64,000 nucleotides of DNA from Bradyrhizobium prioriisuperbiae (GCF_032397745.1 NZ_CP135921.1:620001-684000); one strand, 5' to 3'; counted from the stretch's first letter, positions 1 through 10,239 are shown. Notes: a model not told the origin generated them from the sequence alone. Made by a program: numbers and translations.

Positions 1-1078
1 CGACCGCAAAGGTCGCCGCCGCCACCGCGATTATCGCGACAAAGAACAGGCCCTGCAGATTCCAGAGCGCCGGCAGGTCAGTGCCTATGGTGATGCAAGC
101 CACCGCCGGGAACAGGATCGAGCCGATGAAAACCAGCAGCAGCAGCAAAAGCCCCGGCTCAATCCTGCGCAGGTTCGATGCGTAGGCCCGCAGGTTGGTG
201 CGGATCATCAGCAACCACGTCACCGCCGGCAGGGCGAAATAGGCCAGCAGCGTGAGCGTGAACATGCCGGATTCATGCACCGCCGACGGCAGGCTGCGGC
301 CGCCATGGGCGGTCATCGCATACTTCATCGGAGCAAAGTCGTGGGCGGCGAGCCAGTAGAGATGCGGTGCCAGCACCGCGAGGCCGACCAGGGCCGAGAC
401 CCATGGTGCCAGCGACGCGAAATAGGCGCGACGCTGTGGATGAGCGATCGCGGCCAGCACGAAGCCGGCAACCAGGAAGACCGAATAATGCTTGCCCAGC
501 ATGGCAAGCGCGGCACACAGGCCCGCAGCAACCGACCAGCCGAACGCCCGGGTCTCGAATGAGCGCAGGAAGCAGTAGGTCGCCAGCGGCCAGGCCGCGA
601 GCAGGATGCTGTTGGCGTTGAAGCGCTGGGCGTGAAACTGGTAGGCCGGCAGCAGCATCAGCAGCAGCAGCACGATCACCCGCTTGTCGCCACGCACAAA
701 ACGCCGGGTGATCAGGTCGACCGACCAGAGCGCGAAAGCTGCATTGACCATGGCGAGAAGCTGGAACGACCAGTCGGTGAGCGGAAATACCGTCGACCAG
801 AGCCGTGCCACCCAGCCCATCAGCGGCGGGTGCTTGGGATTGCCCCACTCGAAAGTCCGGCCGATGGACCAGGTTTCCAGGATGTCCGGATGCAGGTCGG
901 CGTTGATGTAGGCGATCAACAGAAACGCCATCCAGATCGCGACAAACCCGATCAACAGCGCCGGAATAGCCCAGCCCGGCTCGATGCCGTCGAGCCATGC
1001 CTCGAACGGCCGTCGCCACGCCGCGCGAGGCTGCGCCGGCGTCCGTGGCGACGCCGAAGTCCCTGGATTTGATGTCAC
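1..1078 (-). CDS. Glycosyltransferase family 39 (ArnT/PMT-like) membrane protein, 3' end outside window
   Basis: About 359 codons are visible and the frame is open at the left edge, so the C-terminus is missing. After a short cytoplasmic N-terminus comes a membrane segment, then an acidic luminal loop ending in the motif GNPKHPPL, then several hydrophobic helices (for example VIVLLLLMLLPAYQF). This is the plan of GT39/PMT_2 enzymes, which transfer sugars from polyprenyl-phosphate donors at the periplasmic face of the inner membrane. The start is a GTG at 1078 preceded by AAGGA nine bases upstream. The acceptor substrate cannot be deduced. It may follow the hydrolase gene upstream on the same strand, though 154 bases separate them. 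Confidence 0.8.
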   Translation of the reverse strand, partial: MTSNPGTSASPRTPAQPRAAWRRPFEAWLDGIEPGWAIPALLIGFVAIWMAFLLIAYINADLHPDILETWSIGRTFEWGNPKHPPLMGWVARLWSTVFPLTDWSFQLLAMVNAAFALWSVDLITRRFVRGDKRVIVLLLLMLLPAYQFHAQRFNANSILLAAWPLATYCFLRSFETRAFGWSVAAGLCAALAMLGKHYSVFLVAGFVLAAIAHPQRRAYFASLAPWVSALVGLAVLAPHLYWLAAHDFAPMKYAMTAHGGRSLPSAVHESGMFTLTLLAYFALPAVTWLLMIRTNLRAYASNLRRIEPGLLLLLLVFIGSILFPAVACITIGTDLPALWNLQGLFFVAIIAVAAATFAV

Positions 1079-1232
1079 GGAAGGCCGTCCTTAAGGATCA
1101 CTCGCCGGATTGTGTAGAAGTGTGTCTGGCCCGGGGCAAGCCATTCCTTCGTCGGCGGTTCCGGAATTTTAGTGATTCAAAGGCCGACGTCGCAACACTC
1201 GTGCAACGGTTTCCGCGTTGGCAACGCTGCAA

Positions 1233-1943
1233 TCAGGATTGTCGTGTTGCAAGCCACTCGCTCAATGCGGCGGCCACGGCTTGTGGTCGTTCGGGCTGTG
1301 ACATGTGTCCGCATTCGGGAATGATGGTCAGCGTTGCTCCGGGAATACCGGCGGCGATCTCCTTCGACAGCTCGTTCGGCAGCAGCATGTCCTGATCGGA
1401 GGTCAGGACCAGGGTTGGGCAGCGGATCGTGCCCAGGCCCGGGCGCGAATCCGGCCGCGCAAGGATTGCGGTCTGGTTGTTGATGAACCCCTCCGCTCCA
1501 ACATCGTCGGCCATGTCGTGCACCAACTGGCGAAGCGCGTCATCGGTCACCCGCGAAGGATGCACGAACTGCGGGAACAGCATATCGAGCACCTCGTGCA
1601 GCTTGCCGTCACGAGCCATCTGCATCTGCATGCGGCGACGCGCCGAAGCTTCCGGCGTATCCGGGCGTGCCGAGGTGTTCAACAGTGCGAGCCTGGCCAC
1701 GCGTTCCGGCGCCTGGCGCATGATTTCGAAGGCGATGTAGCCGCCCATCGAATGCCCCGCCAGCGCGAAACGTGCCGGAGCCTCGCTCAGGATGCGGCGC
1801 GCGATGGCCTCCATGCTGTTGTCGCGCAGATGATTGGCCACCATGACCGGCCGTAGCCGCCATAACGACGGAATGACTGGCGCATAGACGCGAGACGACG
1901 AGGCAAGTCCCGGAACGAGGACCAGCGGCAGGGTTTCAGTCAT
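1233..1943 (-). CDS. Alpha/beta hydrolase
   Basis: 236 residues with a complete alpha/beta-hydrolase signature: the oxyanion region LVLVPG near the N-terminus, the nucleophile elbow GHSMGG (about residue 64), an acid in TSDQDMLLP (about 185) and the catalytic histidine in CGHMSQPE (about 212). The family hydrolyses esters, lactones or related bonds; the substrate is unknown. The ATG has GGGAG six to seven bases upstream. It lies 43 bases after the acyl-CoA synthetase gene on the same strand, so the two are probably cotranscribed and may act on the same acyl compound (inference). Confidence 0.85.
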   Translation of the reverse strand: MTETLPLVLVPGLASSSRVYAPVIPSLWRLRPVMVANHLRDNSMEAIARRILSEAPARFALAGHSMGGYIAFEIMRQAPERVARLALLNTSARPDTPEASARRRMQMQMARDGKLHEVLDMLFPQFVHPSRVTDDALRQLVHDMADDVGAEGFINNQTAILARPDSRPGLGTIRCPTLVLTSDQDMLLPNELSKEIAAGIPGATLTIIPECGHMSQPERPQAVAAALSEWLATRQS

Positions 1944-1986
1944 CGCAATCTCCCGTTATCGCGGCGTTCCGATGAAGGCCGCCATC

Positions 1987-3552
1987 CTATGCAACACCGC
2001 GTGTACGGCCTTCCCAGTACGGCGCCCGCAGCGCCTTGCGATCGATTTTGCCCAGCCCCGTCACGGGAACGCTCTCGACCACGTCGATCGATTTTGGCGA
2101 CCATGGCGCGCCCCGCTTGTCCTTGACGTGGGCCTGCAGTTCGCTGACGTCGATGCTGCAACCGGGTTTCGGCACGACAAACCCCTTCACGGCTTCGCCC
2201 CACTTGTCGTCGGGAATGCCGATCACCGCCGCCGACGCGACGAAGGGATGCGACATCAACGCATCCTCGACTTCACGCGGGTAGATGTTGAAGCCACCGG
2301 AGATGATCATGTCCTTGGTGCGGTCGACGATATAATAATACCCTTCATCGTCCTGCAGCGCGACGTCGCCTGTGTGCAGCCAGCCGCCGCGCAACGCATC
2401 GGCCGTGGCATCATCCCGCTTCCAGTAGCCGTCCATCACCAGCGAGCCGCGGACGCAAATCTCCCCGGGCTCGCCGAGCGCGACCTCCCGCATCTCGGCG
2501 TCGAACAGTTTGACGTCCAGCATCGGATTGGCGCGGCCACACGAGCCGAGCCGTCGCGGATTGCTCGCGTCATGATCGATCTTGCGCATGGTGGTGATGA
2601 CCTGCGGCGCCTCGGTCTGGCCGTAAAGCTGCACGAACACCTGGCCGAAGATCGCGATGCCCTCGCGCAAGCGGTCCGGCGACATCGGCGCGGCGCCATA
2701 GATGATCATGTCGAGCGACGACAGATCGACGCGCCTGCGCAAGTCGACATTGTCGATCAGCGCATAGATCAGCGTCGGCACCAGGAAGGTCGCGGTGATC
2801 TTTTCGTCCTGCACCACGCGGCCATAGACGTCGGGATCAAAGCCCTGCACCAGACGAGAATAGCCGCCGCGCAGCATCACCGGAAACAGTGTCACGCCAG
2901 CGGCATGGCTGATCGGGGTCGCGGCGAGGAAGCGAATGTCTTGCGGCCAGTCCCAGTCGGCAAACAACGTCAGCGTCATTGCCACCAGCGACCGGTGCGG
3001 CAGCATCACGCCCTTCGAGCGGCCGGTGGTGCCACCGGTGTAGGCCAGGAAGGCGATGGCGTCGTTATCACCCGCGTCGATCAGCGGCGCGGGTGCCGCC
3101 ACCGCGACCTCCGTCAGGATATCCCGAACGCCGTCCATTGCGCCGAACGCAACCATGTGTTTCAGCGCCGGCGCACGCTGCTTGATGGCGCGACCGCGAT
3201 CGCCGAACTTTCCGGCTTCCACGATCAGAAGATCGATCTCGGCGTCGTCGATAATGAACGCCTGATCATCCTCCGCGGCCATCGGGTGCAGGGAGGTGTA
3301 GCGCGCGCCCATCACCATCGCAGCGCAAATCGCGGCCCAGCTCTCGACCCGGTTGCTGGCGAGCACCGAGACGGCGCTGCCCTTGGTCAGACCCATCGCC
3401 CGATAGACCGTAATGAAGCGAGCGACGACGTCGCCCAGTTCGCGATAGCTCCAGCGCGTGGTGCCGTCGGCAATAGCCGGGCGGTCACCGAACCGAGCGA
3501 TCGCCGAAATAATGAGACCTCCGACGGTTCCGCCGGAATGCAGCCGATCCAT
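1987..3552 (-). CDS. AMP-dependent acyl-CoA synthetase / ligase
   Basis: 521 residues of the ANL adenylating superfamily. The P-loop-like motif YTGGTTGRSKGV lies near residue 180, the core motifs GWLHTGD and DRTKDMIISGGFNIYP near 395-430, and the catalytic lysine in GLGKIDRKAL close to the C-terminus. The enzyme activates a carboxylic acid as acyl-AMP and transfers it to CoA; the chain type cannot be read from sequence. The frame stays open upstream to 3873 but that part overlaps carA on the other strand; the ATG at 3552 has AAGGGAG about ten bases upstream and matches the expected N-terminus. Likely first gene of an operon with the following hydrolase. Confidence 0.9.
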   Translation of the reverse strand: MDRLHSGGTVGGLIISAIARFGDRPAIADGTTRWSYRELGDVVARFITVYRAMGLTKGSAVSVLASNRVESWAAICAAMVMGARYTSLHPMAAEDDQAFIIDDAEIDLLIVEAGKFGDRGRAIKQRAPALKHMVAFGAMDGVRDILTEVAVAAPAPLIDAGDNDAIAFLAYTGGTTGRSKGVMLPHRSLVAMTLTLFADWDWPQDIRFLAATPISHAAGVTLFPVMLRGGYSRLVQGFDPDVYGRVVQDEKITATFLVPTLIYALIDNVDLRRRVDLSSLDMIIYGAAPMSPDRLREGIAIFGQVFVQLYGQTEAPQVITTMRKIDHDASNPRRLGSCGRANPMLDVKLFDAEMREVALGEPGEICVRGSLVMDGYWKRDDATADALRGGWLHTGDVALQDDEGYYYIVDRTKDMIISGGFNIYPREVEDALMSHPFVASAAVIGIPDDKWGEAVKGFVVPKPGCSIDVSELQAHVKDKRGAPWSPKSIDVVESVPVTGLGKIDRKALRAPYWEGRTRGVA

Positions 3553-3730
3553 GACGCCGTTTCTCCCTTCGCGGCTCGTTGAGTGCCTGTGGCCGCGCGG
3601 GCGCAGATTAATGCCCCGTATCCCCTTGTCAAACTTCGGGAAAATCGACGAAAAATGATATGGGAACGAGGTGTGAATCCGTGGTTTCGGCCTTTGACGC
3701 CGGACGCCGCAGGCGTTATGTGATGCGCTC

Positions 3731-4921
3731 ATGACCCAATCAGAAAACGCTGCCGCCTGGCCGGACCTCAAACCGACCGCGCTCCTTGTGCTCGCCGATG
3801 GCACTGTGCTGGAAGGCTTCGGTCTCGGTGCGGAAGGCTCCGCCGTGGGCGAAGTCTGCTTCAACACGGCCATGACCGGTTACGAGGAAATCCTCACCGA
3901 CCCGTCCTATGCGGGGCAGATCATCACCTTCACTTTCCCGCATATCGGCAATGTCGGCACCAACGATGAGGATATCGAGGCGCTGAACATGGCGGCAACG
4001 CCCGGCGCCCGCGGTGTGATCCTGCGTTCCTCGATCACCGATCCGTCGAATTACCGCGCCGCCAAGCATCTCGACCAGTGGCTGAAGGCCCGCGGCATCA
4101 TCGGGCTCAGCGGCATCGACACCCGCGCCCTCACCGCGCTGATCCGCGGCAAGGGCATGCCCAATGCCGTGATTGCCCATGCCCCGGACGGCCGCTTTGA
4201 CTTGCGGGCGCTGAAGGAAGAGGCCCGGGAGTGGCCGGGCCTGGTCGGCATGGACCTGGTGCCGCTGGTGACCAGCGGCCAGCGCTTCACCTGGGACGAG
4301 ACCCCTTGGGAATGGGATAAGGGCTTCGGCCGACAGGACAACCCCGAGTTCAATGTGGTCGCCATCGATTACGGCATCAAGCGCAACATCCTGCGGCTGC
4401 TTGCCGGCGAGGGCTGCAAGATCACGGTGGTGCCGGCCACCACGTCGGCCGAGGATATTCTGGCGATCAAGCCAGACGGCGTATTCCTGTCAAACGGCCC
4501 GGGTGACCCGGCGGCAACCGGCGAATATGCGGTGCCGGTGATCAAGAAAGTGATCGACTCGGGGCTGCCGACCTTCGGTATCTGCCTTGGCCACCAGATG
4601 CTCGGTCTCGCCGTCGGCGGCAAGACCATGAAAATGCATCAGGGCCATCACGGCGCCAACCATCCGGTCAAGGACATCACCACCGGCAAAGTGGAAATCA
4701 CCTCGATGAATCACGGCTTCGCGGTCGACAAGACCACACTGCCGGACAACGTGACCCAAACTCATACCTCACTGTTCGACGACTCCAACTGCGGCATCGC
4801 GCTGAAGGACAGGCCGGTATTCTCGGTGCAGTACCATCCCGAAGCCTCGCCCGGCCCTCGCGATTCGCATTACCTGTTCAGGCGCTTTACCGACCTGATG
4901 CGTGAACGGAAGAAGACCTGA
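3731..4921 (+). CDS. carA: Carbamoyl-phosphate synthase small (glutaminase) subunit
   Basis: 396 residues, normal for CarA. The N-terminal domain opens with [15 protein letters not shown] and contains [16 protein letters not shown]; the C-terminal class I glutamine amidotransferase domain has the nucleophile cysteine in GICLGHQM and the histidine/glutamate pair in YHPEASPGP. It releases ammonia from glutamine and channels it to CarB to make carbamoyl phosphate for arginine and pyrimidine synthesis. Its partner carB starts about 2 kb downstream, with dps, a methyltransferase and a tRNA-like gene between, so the two are not one simple operon. No strong Shine-Dalgarno site precedes the ATG. Confidence 0.98.
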   Translation: MTQSENAAAWPDLKPTALLVLADGTVLEGFGLGAEGSAVGEVCFNTAMTGYEEILTDPSYAGQIITFTFPHIGNVGTNDEDIEALNMAATPGARGVILRSSITDPSNYRAAKHLDQWLKARGIIGLSGIDTRALTALIRGKGMPNAVIAHAPDGRFDLRALKEEAREWPGLVGMDLVPLVTSGQRFTWDETPWEWDKGFGRQDNPEFNVVAIDYGIKRNILRLLAGEGCKITVVPATTSAEDILAIKPDGVFLSNGPGDPAATGEYAVPVIKKVIDSGLPTFGICLGHQMLGLAVGGKTMKMHQGHHGANHPVKDITTGKVEITSMNHGFAVDKTTLPDNVTQTHTSLFDDSNCGIALKDRPVFSVQYHPEASPGPRDSHYLFRRFTDLMRERKKT

Positions 4922-4947
4922 TTACCTCGCGCAACGTGCACCCCGAA

Positions 4948-4980
4948 TAAAAACGCCCGCATCACGCGGGCGCTTTTATT
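4948..4980. terminator. Bidirectional rho-independent terminator between carA and dps
   Basis: Stem CGCCCGC (4954-4960) pairs with GCGGGCG (4966-4972) around a five-base loop. An A-run precedes it and CTTTTATTTT follows, so it can end both carA on the plus strand and the convergent dps on the minus strand. Confidence 0.85.
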
Positions 4981-5012
4981 TTGCGGGATCGGTCGGGCGC
5001 AGCAACGCGCCT

Positions 5013-5537
5013 TCAGGCCTCGTTGCCGCCTTCCTGGCGGCTGGCCTCGAACAGGAACCAGGTGCGCCGCTCGGTGGCGTCGATGAAGTTCTCCAGAATG
5101 CTGGCGGTGGCGGCATCGTCGTATTTGTCGGCCACCTCGTGCGCCTTGCGCAAGGCGACCGTGAAGCTCTTGTTGTCTTCCATCAATTCGCGCAGCATTT
5201 CACGTGGCGGCACATAGGCCTCGTCATTGTCTTCCACCGTCTGCAGTTTGGCGACATGGCCGATCGAACGCAGCGTGGTGCCACCGATCTTGCGCACACG
5301 TTCCGCAAGCTCGTCGATCCCGGCGAAAATCACATCGGCCTGCTCGTCGAGCAGGAGGTGATAGTCGCGGAAATGACGGCCGCTGACATGCCAATGAAAA
5401 TTCTTGGTTTTCAGGTAAAGCGCGAAGGAGTCCGCCACCAGCGGATTGAGCGCTGCCGAGATCCTGTCGACGGCTTCCTGCGACAGATCGGTTGGCGTAT
5501 CGAGTTCGGGGGCGACTTTTTTTGCAGTTTTGCTCAC
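5013..5537 (-). CDS. dps: Dps family DNA-protection / ferritin-like protein
   Basis: 174 residues in one four-helix ferritin-like domain. The ferroxidase ligands are visible: histidine in KTKNFHWHVSG, then the acidic set in RDYHLLLDEQAD. The lysine-rich N-terminus (SKTAKKVAPE) could contact DNA. Dps dodecamers oxidise and store iron with peroxide and coat DNA in stationary phase. The start is a GTG at 5537 with an AGGAAGG ribosome site upstream. The gene is single, convergent with carA across a shared terminator and divergent from the methyltransferase gene. Confidence 0.93.
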   Translation of the reverse strand: MSKTAKKVAPELDTPTDLSQEAVDRISAALNPLVADSFALYLKTKNFHWHVSGRHFRDYHLLLDEQADVIFAGIDELAERVRKIGGTTLRSIGHVAKLQTVEDNDEAYVPPREMLRELMEDNKSFTVALRKAHEVADKYDDAATASILENFIDATERRTWFLFEASRQEGGNEA

Positions 5538-5720
5538 GGCTTACCTTCCTGTTAGGACTGGCTGGTTATCGAAGAACGTCGGGCCAGAGGCGGCTTTTGG
5601 GCAGTTTTTGGACCAGACCATCGGGCGATGGATGGACACCTCTCGTCGAACCCATTAACGCACAACTCACTCTGAGGGTTCCGGACTGGGAACCACTATA
5701 CTGGTGGCCGGGGCGAGACC

Positions 5721-6416
5721 ATGGACGACTGGATCGATTATTACGATTCCACGCATACGATTTATGTCAGCAAGCTGCACCGCGACCTGCACTTCAGCAT
5801 CATTGCCGACGATATTATCGGCTACATCTCCTCACCCGAGGCGGTGGTGCTCGACTATGCCTGCGGCGAAGCGACATCGGCTGGCCACGTCGCGGAACGG
5901 TGCGCACGGCTGATCTTGGCCGAGCCGGCGCCAGGGGTGCGTGGACGGCTGATTGCGCGATATGCCCGCGACCTCAACATCAAGGTCCGATCACTCGAGG
6001 ACTTGCGTTATCTCGACGACAGTTCGGTCGATCTCGCTGTCATGATCTCGGTGGCGCAGTACATGACTCCGGCTGAACTCGACACAGCTTTTGCGGCGGT
6101 GCGCCGCCTGCTGAAACCGAGCGGACGTCTCCTGCTCGGCGATATTCTGAGACCCGACGTTGGCGCGGTCACCGACGTGATGGCCCTGCTGCGGCTGGCG
6201 CGCGCTCATGGTTTCCTGAAAGATGCCCTGATTGGCCTTTTGCGCACATACCTGTCGGACTATTGGCAGTTGCGCACCAAGGTCGGGCTACAGCGCTACA
6301 GCGAGCAGGAGATCGTCGCCAAACTGGCGGCCGCCGGATTTTCCGCCACACGCGCCCACGTCAATGTCGGACACAACGCGGCGCGCATGACTTTGGTGGC
6401 CCGGCACGCATTCTGA
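5721..6416 (+). CDS. Class I SAM-dependent methyltransferase
   Basis: 231 residues. The SAM-binding motif I reads VVLDYACGEATSAGH (about residues 43-57), followed by the acidic post-I strand LILAEPAPG; motif IV is DLAVMISVAQYM and motif VI is LLKPSGRLLLGDI. The rest is a helical C-terminal part ending RMTLVARHAF. Substrate unknown. It could act on a polyketide, lipid or small molecule; nothing nearby decides. A terminator follows the stop codon within two bases, so it is probably a single-gene unit. Confidence 0.8.
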   Translation: MDDWIDYYDSTHTIYVSKLHRDLHFSIIADDIIGYISSPEAVVLDYACGEATSAGHVAERCARLILAEPAPGVRGRLIARYARDLNIKVRSLEDLRYLDDSSVDLAVMISVAQYMTPAELDTAFAAVRRLLKPSGRLLLGDILRPDVGAVTDVMALLRLARAHGFLKDALIGLLRTYLSDYWQLRTKVGLQRYSEQEIVAKLAAAGFSATRAHVNVGHNAARMTLVARHAF

Positions 6417-6417
6417 C

Positions 6418-6447
6418 GCCCGCAAACGCAGGTGCTTGCGGGCTTTT
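6418..6447 (+). terminator. Rho-independent terminator after the methyltransferase gene
   Basis: Perfect eight-base stem GCCCGCAA (6418-6425) with TTGCGGGC (6436-6443), ten-base loop, then TTTT. It begins two bases after the stop codon. Confidence 0.85.
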
Positions 6448-6524
6448 CCACCGCCCCGTGCGACGTTAACTATATCTTAAGGATAAGCGTGATTTGCCGC
6501 ACGCTCCGGCGTTATCTTGACCTT

Positions 6525-6601
6525 GGCCCGGTGGCGGAAGCGTCGACGCGGGGGCTGTGCAAAGCCTCATATCCTGGTTTCGAACCCAGGCCGGGCCTCC
6601 A
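6525..6601 (+). tRNA. tRNA-Cys-like gene with aberrant loops (possible pseudogene)
   Basis: A seven-base acceptor stem GGCCCGG/CCGGGCC is followed by U73 and an encoded CCA. U73 is the hallmark of cysteine tRNAs, and the anticodon loop contains GCA (6559-6561). The T stem is CCTGG/CCAGG and the anticodon stem GGGGC/GCCTC. Three features are wrong for a normal tRNA: the anticodon loop has eight bases (6556-6563), the T loop has eight (6578-6585), and the D loop lacks the GG pair that docks with the T loop. Either a decayed tRNA-Cys copy or an unusual tRNA. Whether a normal tRNA-Cys exists elsewhere cannot be seen here. Confidence 0.5.
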
Positions 6602-6750
6602 ATTTCCTCCTCAAAGCCGCCACGGCCCTTGGCCTGCCCGCTTAGAGAGCAAAATCCCCGGTTGATGAGGGTTTTAATCCCCTTCCCCGCTCCGGGAATC
6701 TGGTCTAAAGACACCCCCGCGCAAGGCACTTTCTTGGCGCTCGGCCAGAG

Positions 6751-6777
6751 GACGCGCGACAGGCGCGCCCTTTTTTT
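6751..6777 (+). terminator. Possible terminator or attenuator upstream of carB
   Basis: Stem CGCGC (6753-6757) with GCGCG (6763-6767), loop GACAG, then CCC and seven T residues. The stem is short and three C residues separate it from the T-run, so it is a weak candidate. It lies about 130 bases before carB and could end the tRNA-like transcript or attenuate carB. Confidence 0.4.
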
Positions 6778-6852
6778 GTGCCTAGTTTCCTGCCCGCCTG
6801 AAAGCGCGGTGGCTTTGGATCGAGTCGCAATCGCGCTTTATCTTATTGTTTG

Positions 6853-6896
6853 AGCATGATTTTTTCGGAAAATCGGTCCTCTTTCCGGATCATGCT
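6853..6896. repeat. Palindromic intergenic repeat immediately upstream of carB
   Basis: AGCATGAT (6853-6860) is repeated inverted as ATCATGCT (6889-6896), with an inner CGGAAAA / TTTCCGG pairing. The sequence resembles the short palindromic repeats scattered between genes in Bradyrhizobium and Rhodopseudomonas (recalled, not searched). It ends 13 bases before the carB start codon. Confidence 0.65.
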
Positions 6897-6909
6897 GGTG
6901 TGAGACGCG

Positions 6910-9900
6910 ATGCCCAAACGAACCGACATATCGACCATCCTGATCATCGGCGCCGGCCCCATTGTGATCGGCCAGGCCTGCGAATTCGATTATTCCGGGA
7001 CCCAAGCGGTCAAGACGCTGAAGGAAGAGGGCTACCGCATCGTCCTGGTCAATTCCAATCCGGCGACCATCATGACCGATCCGGAGCTGGCTGATGCGAC
7101 CTATATCGAGCCGATCACACCCGAGATCGTCGCCAAAATCATCGAAAAGGAGCGCAATGTCATCCCCGGCGGCTTCGCGCTGCTGCCGACCATGGGCGGC
7201 CAGACCGCACTGAACTGCGCGCTGTCGCTGCGCAAACAGGGCACGCTGGAGAAGTTCAACATCGAGATGATCGGCGCCACCGCCGACGCCATCGACAAGG
7301 CCGAGGACCGCGGCCGGTTCCGTGAGGCCATGACCAAGATCGGGCTCGAGACACCGCGCTCGATCCAGACCAAGACGCTGCCGGATGCTCTGCGTGCGCT
7401 GGACCAGATCGGCCTGCCGGCGATCATTCGCCCGTCGTTCACGATGGGCGGCACCGGCGGCGGCATCGCCTACACCAAAGCGGAGTTCATCGAGATCGTC
7501 GAGCGTGGCATCGACGCCTCGCCCACAAGCGAGGTGTTGATCGAGGAATCCGTGCTCGGCTGGAAAGAGTTCGAGATGGAGGTGGTCCGCGACAAGAAGG
7601 ACAACTGCATCATCGTCTGCTCCATCGAGAACCTCGACCCGATGGGCGTGCACACCGGTGACTCGATCACGGTGGCGCCGGCGCTGACCCTGACCGACAA
7701 GGAATACCAGATCATGCGCGACGCATCGCTTGCGGTGCTGCGCGAAATCGGCGTCGAGACCGGCGGATCGAACGTACAGTTCGGCGTCAATCCGGCCGAC
7801 GGACGCATGGTCGTGATCGAAATGAATCCGAGGGTGTCGCGCTCGTCGGCGCTGGCCTCCAAAGCCACCGGCTTTCCAATCGCCAAGGTCGCCGCCAAGC
7901 TTGCGGTTGGCTATACCCTCGACGAAATCGCCAACGACATCACCGGCGGTGCCACGCCGGCATCGTTCGAGCCGACGATCGATTACGTCGTCACCAAAAT
8001 CCCGCGCTTCGCGTTCGAAAAATTTCCCGGTGCGAGCCACACCCTGACCACCTCGATGAAGTCGGTCGGCGAAGTGATGGCGATCGGCCGCACCTTCCAG
8101 GAAAGCCTGCAGAAGGCGCTACGCGGGCTTGAGACCGGCCTCACCGGCCTCGACGAGATCGAAATCGACGGGCTCGGCAAGGGCGACGACAAGAATGCGA
8201 TCCGCGCCGCGCTCGGCACGCCGACGCCGAACCGGCTGCTGCAAGTCGCCCAGGCGATGCGGCTCGGATGGTCGAACGACGAAATCTTCGTATCCTGCAA
8301 GATCGATCCATGGTTCCTCGCCGAAATTCGCGGCATCGTGGAAATCGAAACCAAGGTCCGCGCGCACGGCCTGCCCGGCAACGCCTTCGCCATGCGCTCG
8401 CTCAAGAGCATGGGCTTCTCGGACTCTCGCCTTGCGGTGCTGTCGGGCAAGACCGAGGCCGAAGTGAAGTCGCTGCGACGAACGCTCGGGGTGCGCCCGG
8501 CGTTCAAGCGGATCGACACCTGCGCGGCGGAGTTTGCCTCGCCCACCGCCTATATGTACTCGACCTACGAGACGCCGTTCGCAGGCGCAGTGGCCGACGA
8601 GAGCGCGCCTTCGTCCAAGAAGAAGGTCATTATCCTGGGTGGTGGCCCAAACCGGATCGGCCAGGGGATCGAATTCGACTATTGTTGCTGTCATGCCTGC
8701 TTCGCGCTGCACGACGCCGGCTTCGAAACCATCATGATCAACTGCAATCCGGAGACCGTGTCGACCGATTACGACACCGCCGACCGCCTGTATTTCGAAC
8801 CGCTGACCGCGGAAGACGTGCTTGAGATCATCGACACCGAGCGCTCCAACGGCACGCTGCACGGCGTCATCGTGCAGTTCGGCGGCCAGACCCCGCTCAA
8901 GCTCGCGCGGGCGCTGGAAGAGGCCAAGGTGCCGATCCTCGGCACCTCGCCGGACGCGATCGATCTTGCCGAGGACCGCGACCGCTTCAAGCGCATCCTC
9001 GACAAGTTGCATCTGAAGCAACCGAAGAATGGCATCGCCTATTCGGTCGAACAGGCACGACTGGTAGCGAGCGACCTGGATTTCCCGCTGGTGGTGCGGC
9101 CGTCCTATGTACTCGGCGGTCGCGCCATGCAGATCATCCGCGAGGAAGGCCAGCTCGGTGACTACCTGCTCGGCACCTTGCCGGAGCTCGTGCCCGCCGA
9201 CGTCAAGGCGCGCTATCCCAACGACAAGACCGGGCAGATCAACACGGTGCTCGGCAAGAACCCGCTGCTGTTCGACCGCTATCTGTCGGACGCGATCGAG
9301 ATCGACGTCGACTGCCTGTGCGACGGCAAGGATACCTTCATCGCCGGCATCATGGAGCACATCGAGGAAGCGGGCATCCACTCCGGCGACTCCGCCTGCT
9401 CGCTGCCGCCGCACTCGCTCGACCCCGCCACTATCGCGGAGCTCGAACGGCAGACCCGCGAACTGGCGCTCGGACTCGACGTGGTCGGACTGATGAACGT
9501 GCAGTACGCCATCAAGGACGGCGAGATCTACGTGCTCGAGGTCAATCCGCGCGCCTCGCGTACGGTGCCGTTCGTCGCCAAGGTGGTCGGCATGCCGGTC
9601 GCGAAGATCGCCTCGCGCATCATGGCCGGCGAAAAGCTCGCAGACTTCAAGCTCAAGCCCGCCAGGCTCAGCCATGTCGGCGTCAAGGAATCGGTGTTTC
9701 CGTTCGCGCGTTTCCCCGGCGTCGACACCGTGCTCGGTCCTGAAATGCGGTCGACCGGCGAGGTCATGGGCCTCGACCAGTCGTTCGCGGTGGCGTTCGC
9801 CAAGAGCCAGCTCGGCGGCGGCACGCGGGTGCCGCGCTCCGGAACGGTCTTCGTCTCGGTGCGGGAAACCGACAAAACCCGCATTCTTGATGCGGTCCGG

Positions 9901-10239
9901 CTGCTGGCCGCCGCGGGCTTCAAGGTCATGGCCACCTCGGGCACGCAACGGTTTCTGGCCGACAACGGCGTGCCGGCCGAGAAAGTGAACAAAGTGCTGG
10001 AAGGTCGGCCACATATCGTCGACGCCATTACCAATGGCGACGTCCAGTTGGTCTTCAACACCACCGAAGGCCCGCAGGCGCTGGCCGACAGCCGGTCGCT
10101 GAGACGAGCTGCCCTCTTGCATAAAGTACCGTACTACACCACTCTTTCCGGTGCCGTGGCGGCCGCGCAGGGGATCCGGGCCTATCTGGGCGGGGATCTC
10201 GAGGTTCGCACGCTGCAGAGCTATTCTTCGGATCTCTAA
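6910..10239 (+). CDS. carB: Carbamoyl-phosphate synthase large subunit
   Basis: 1109 residues, typical length. Two homologous ATP-grasp halves are visible: the first begins [20 protein letters not shown] and the second, near residue 573, [20 protein letters not shown]. Each has the allosteric-free GGQT and EMNPR/EVNPR nucleotide-site motifs. The last 170 residues form the MGS-like regulatory domain ([17 protein letters not shown]). It makes carbamoyl phosphate from bicarbonate, two ATP and ammonia supplied by CarA. The start codon is fixed by conservation, since only a weak ribosome site (GGTGTGAG) precedes it and a palindromic repeat fills the leader. Confidence 0.98.
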   Translation: MPKRTDISTILIIGAGPIVIGQACEFDYSGTQAVKTLKEEGYRIVLVNSNPATIMTDPELADATYIEPITPEIVAKIIEKERNVIPGGFALLPTMGGQTALNCALSLRKQGTLEKFNIEMIGATADAIDKAEDRGRFREAMTKIGLETPRSIQTKTLPDALRALDQIGLPAIIRPSFTMGGTGGGIAYTKAEFIEIVERGIDASPTSEVLIEESVLGWKEFEMEVVRDKKDNCIIVCSIENLDPMGVHTGDSITVAPALTLTDKEYQIMRDASLAVLREIGVETGGSNVQFGVNPADGRMVVIEMNPRVSRSSALASKATGFPIAKVAAKLAVGYTLDEIANDITGGATPASFEPTIDYVVTKIPRFAFEKFPGASHTLTTSMKSVGEVMAIGRTFQESLQKALRGLETGLTGLDEIEIDGLGKGDDKNAIRAALGTPTPNRLLQVAQAMRLGWSNDEIFVSCKIDPWFLAEIRGIVEIETKVRAHGLPGNAFAMRSLKSMGFSDSRLAVLSGKTEAEVKSLRRTLGVRPAFKRIDTCAAEFASPTAYMYSTYETPFAGAVADESAPSSKKKVIILGGGPNRIGQGIEFDYCCCHACFALHDAGFETIMINCNPETVSTDYDTADRLYFEPLTAEDVLEIIDTERSNGTLHGVIVQFGGQTPLKLARALEEAKVPILGTSPDAIDLAEDRDRFKRILDKLHLKQPKNGIAYSVEQARLVASDLDFPLVVRPSYVLGGRAMQIIREEGQLGDYLLGTLPELVPADVKARYPNDKTGQINTVLGKNPLLFDRYLSDAIEIDVDCLCDGKDTFIAGIMEHIEEAGIHSGDSACSLPPHSLDPATIAELERQTRELALGLDVVGLMNVQYAIKDGEIYVLEVNPRASRTVPFVAKVVGMPVAKIASRIMAGEKLADFKLKPARLSHVGVKESVFPFARFPGVDTVLGPEMRSTGEVMGLDQSFAVAFAKSQLGGGTRVPRSGTVFVSVRETDKTRILDAVRLLAAAGFKVMATSGTQRFLADNGVPAEKVNKVLEGRPHIVDAITNGDVQLVFNTTEGPQALADSRSLRRAALLHKVPYYTTLSGAVAAAQGIRAYLGGDLEVRTLQSYSSDL

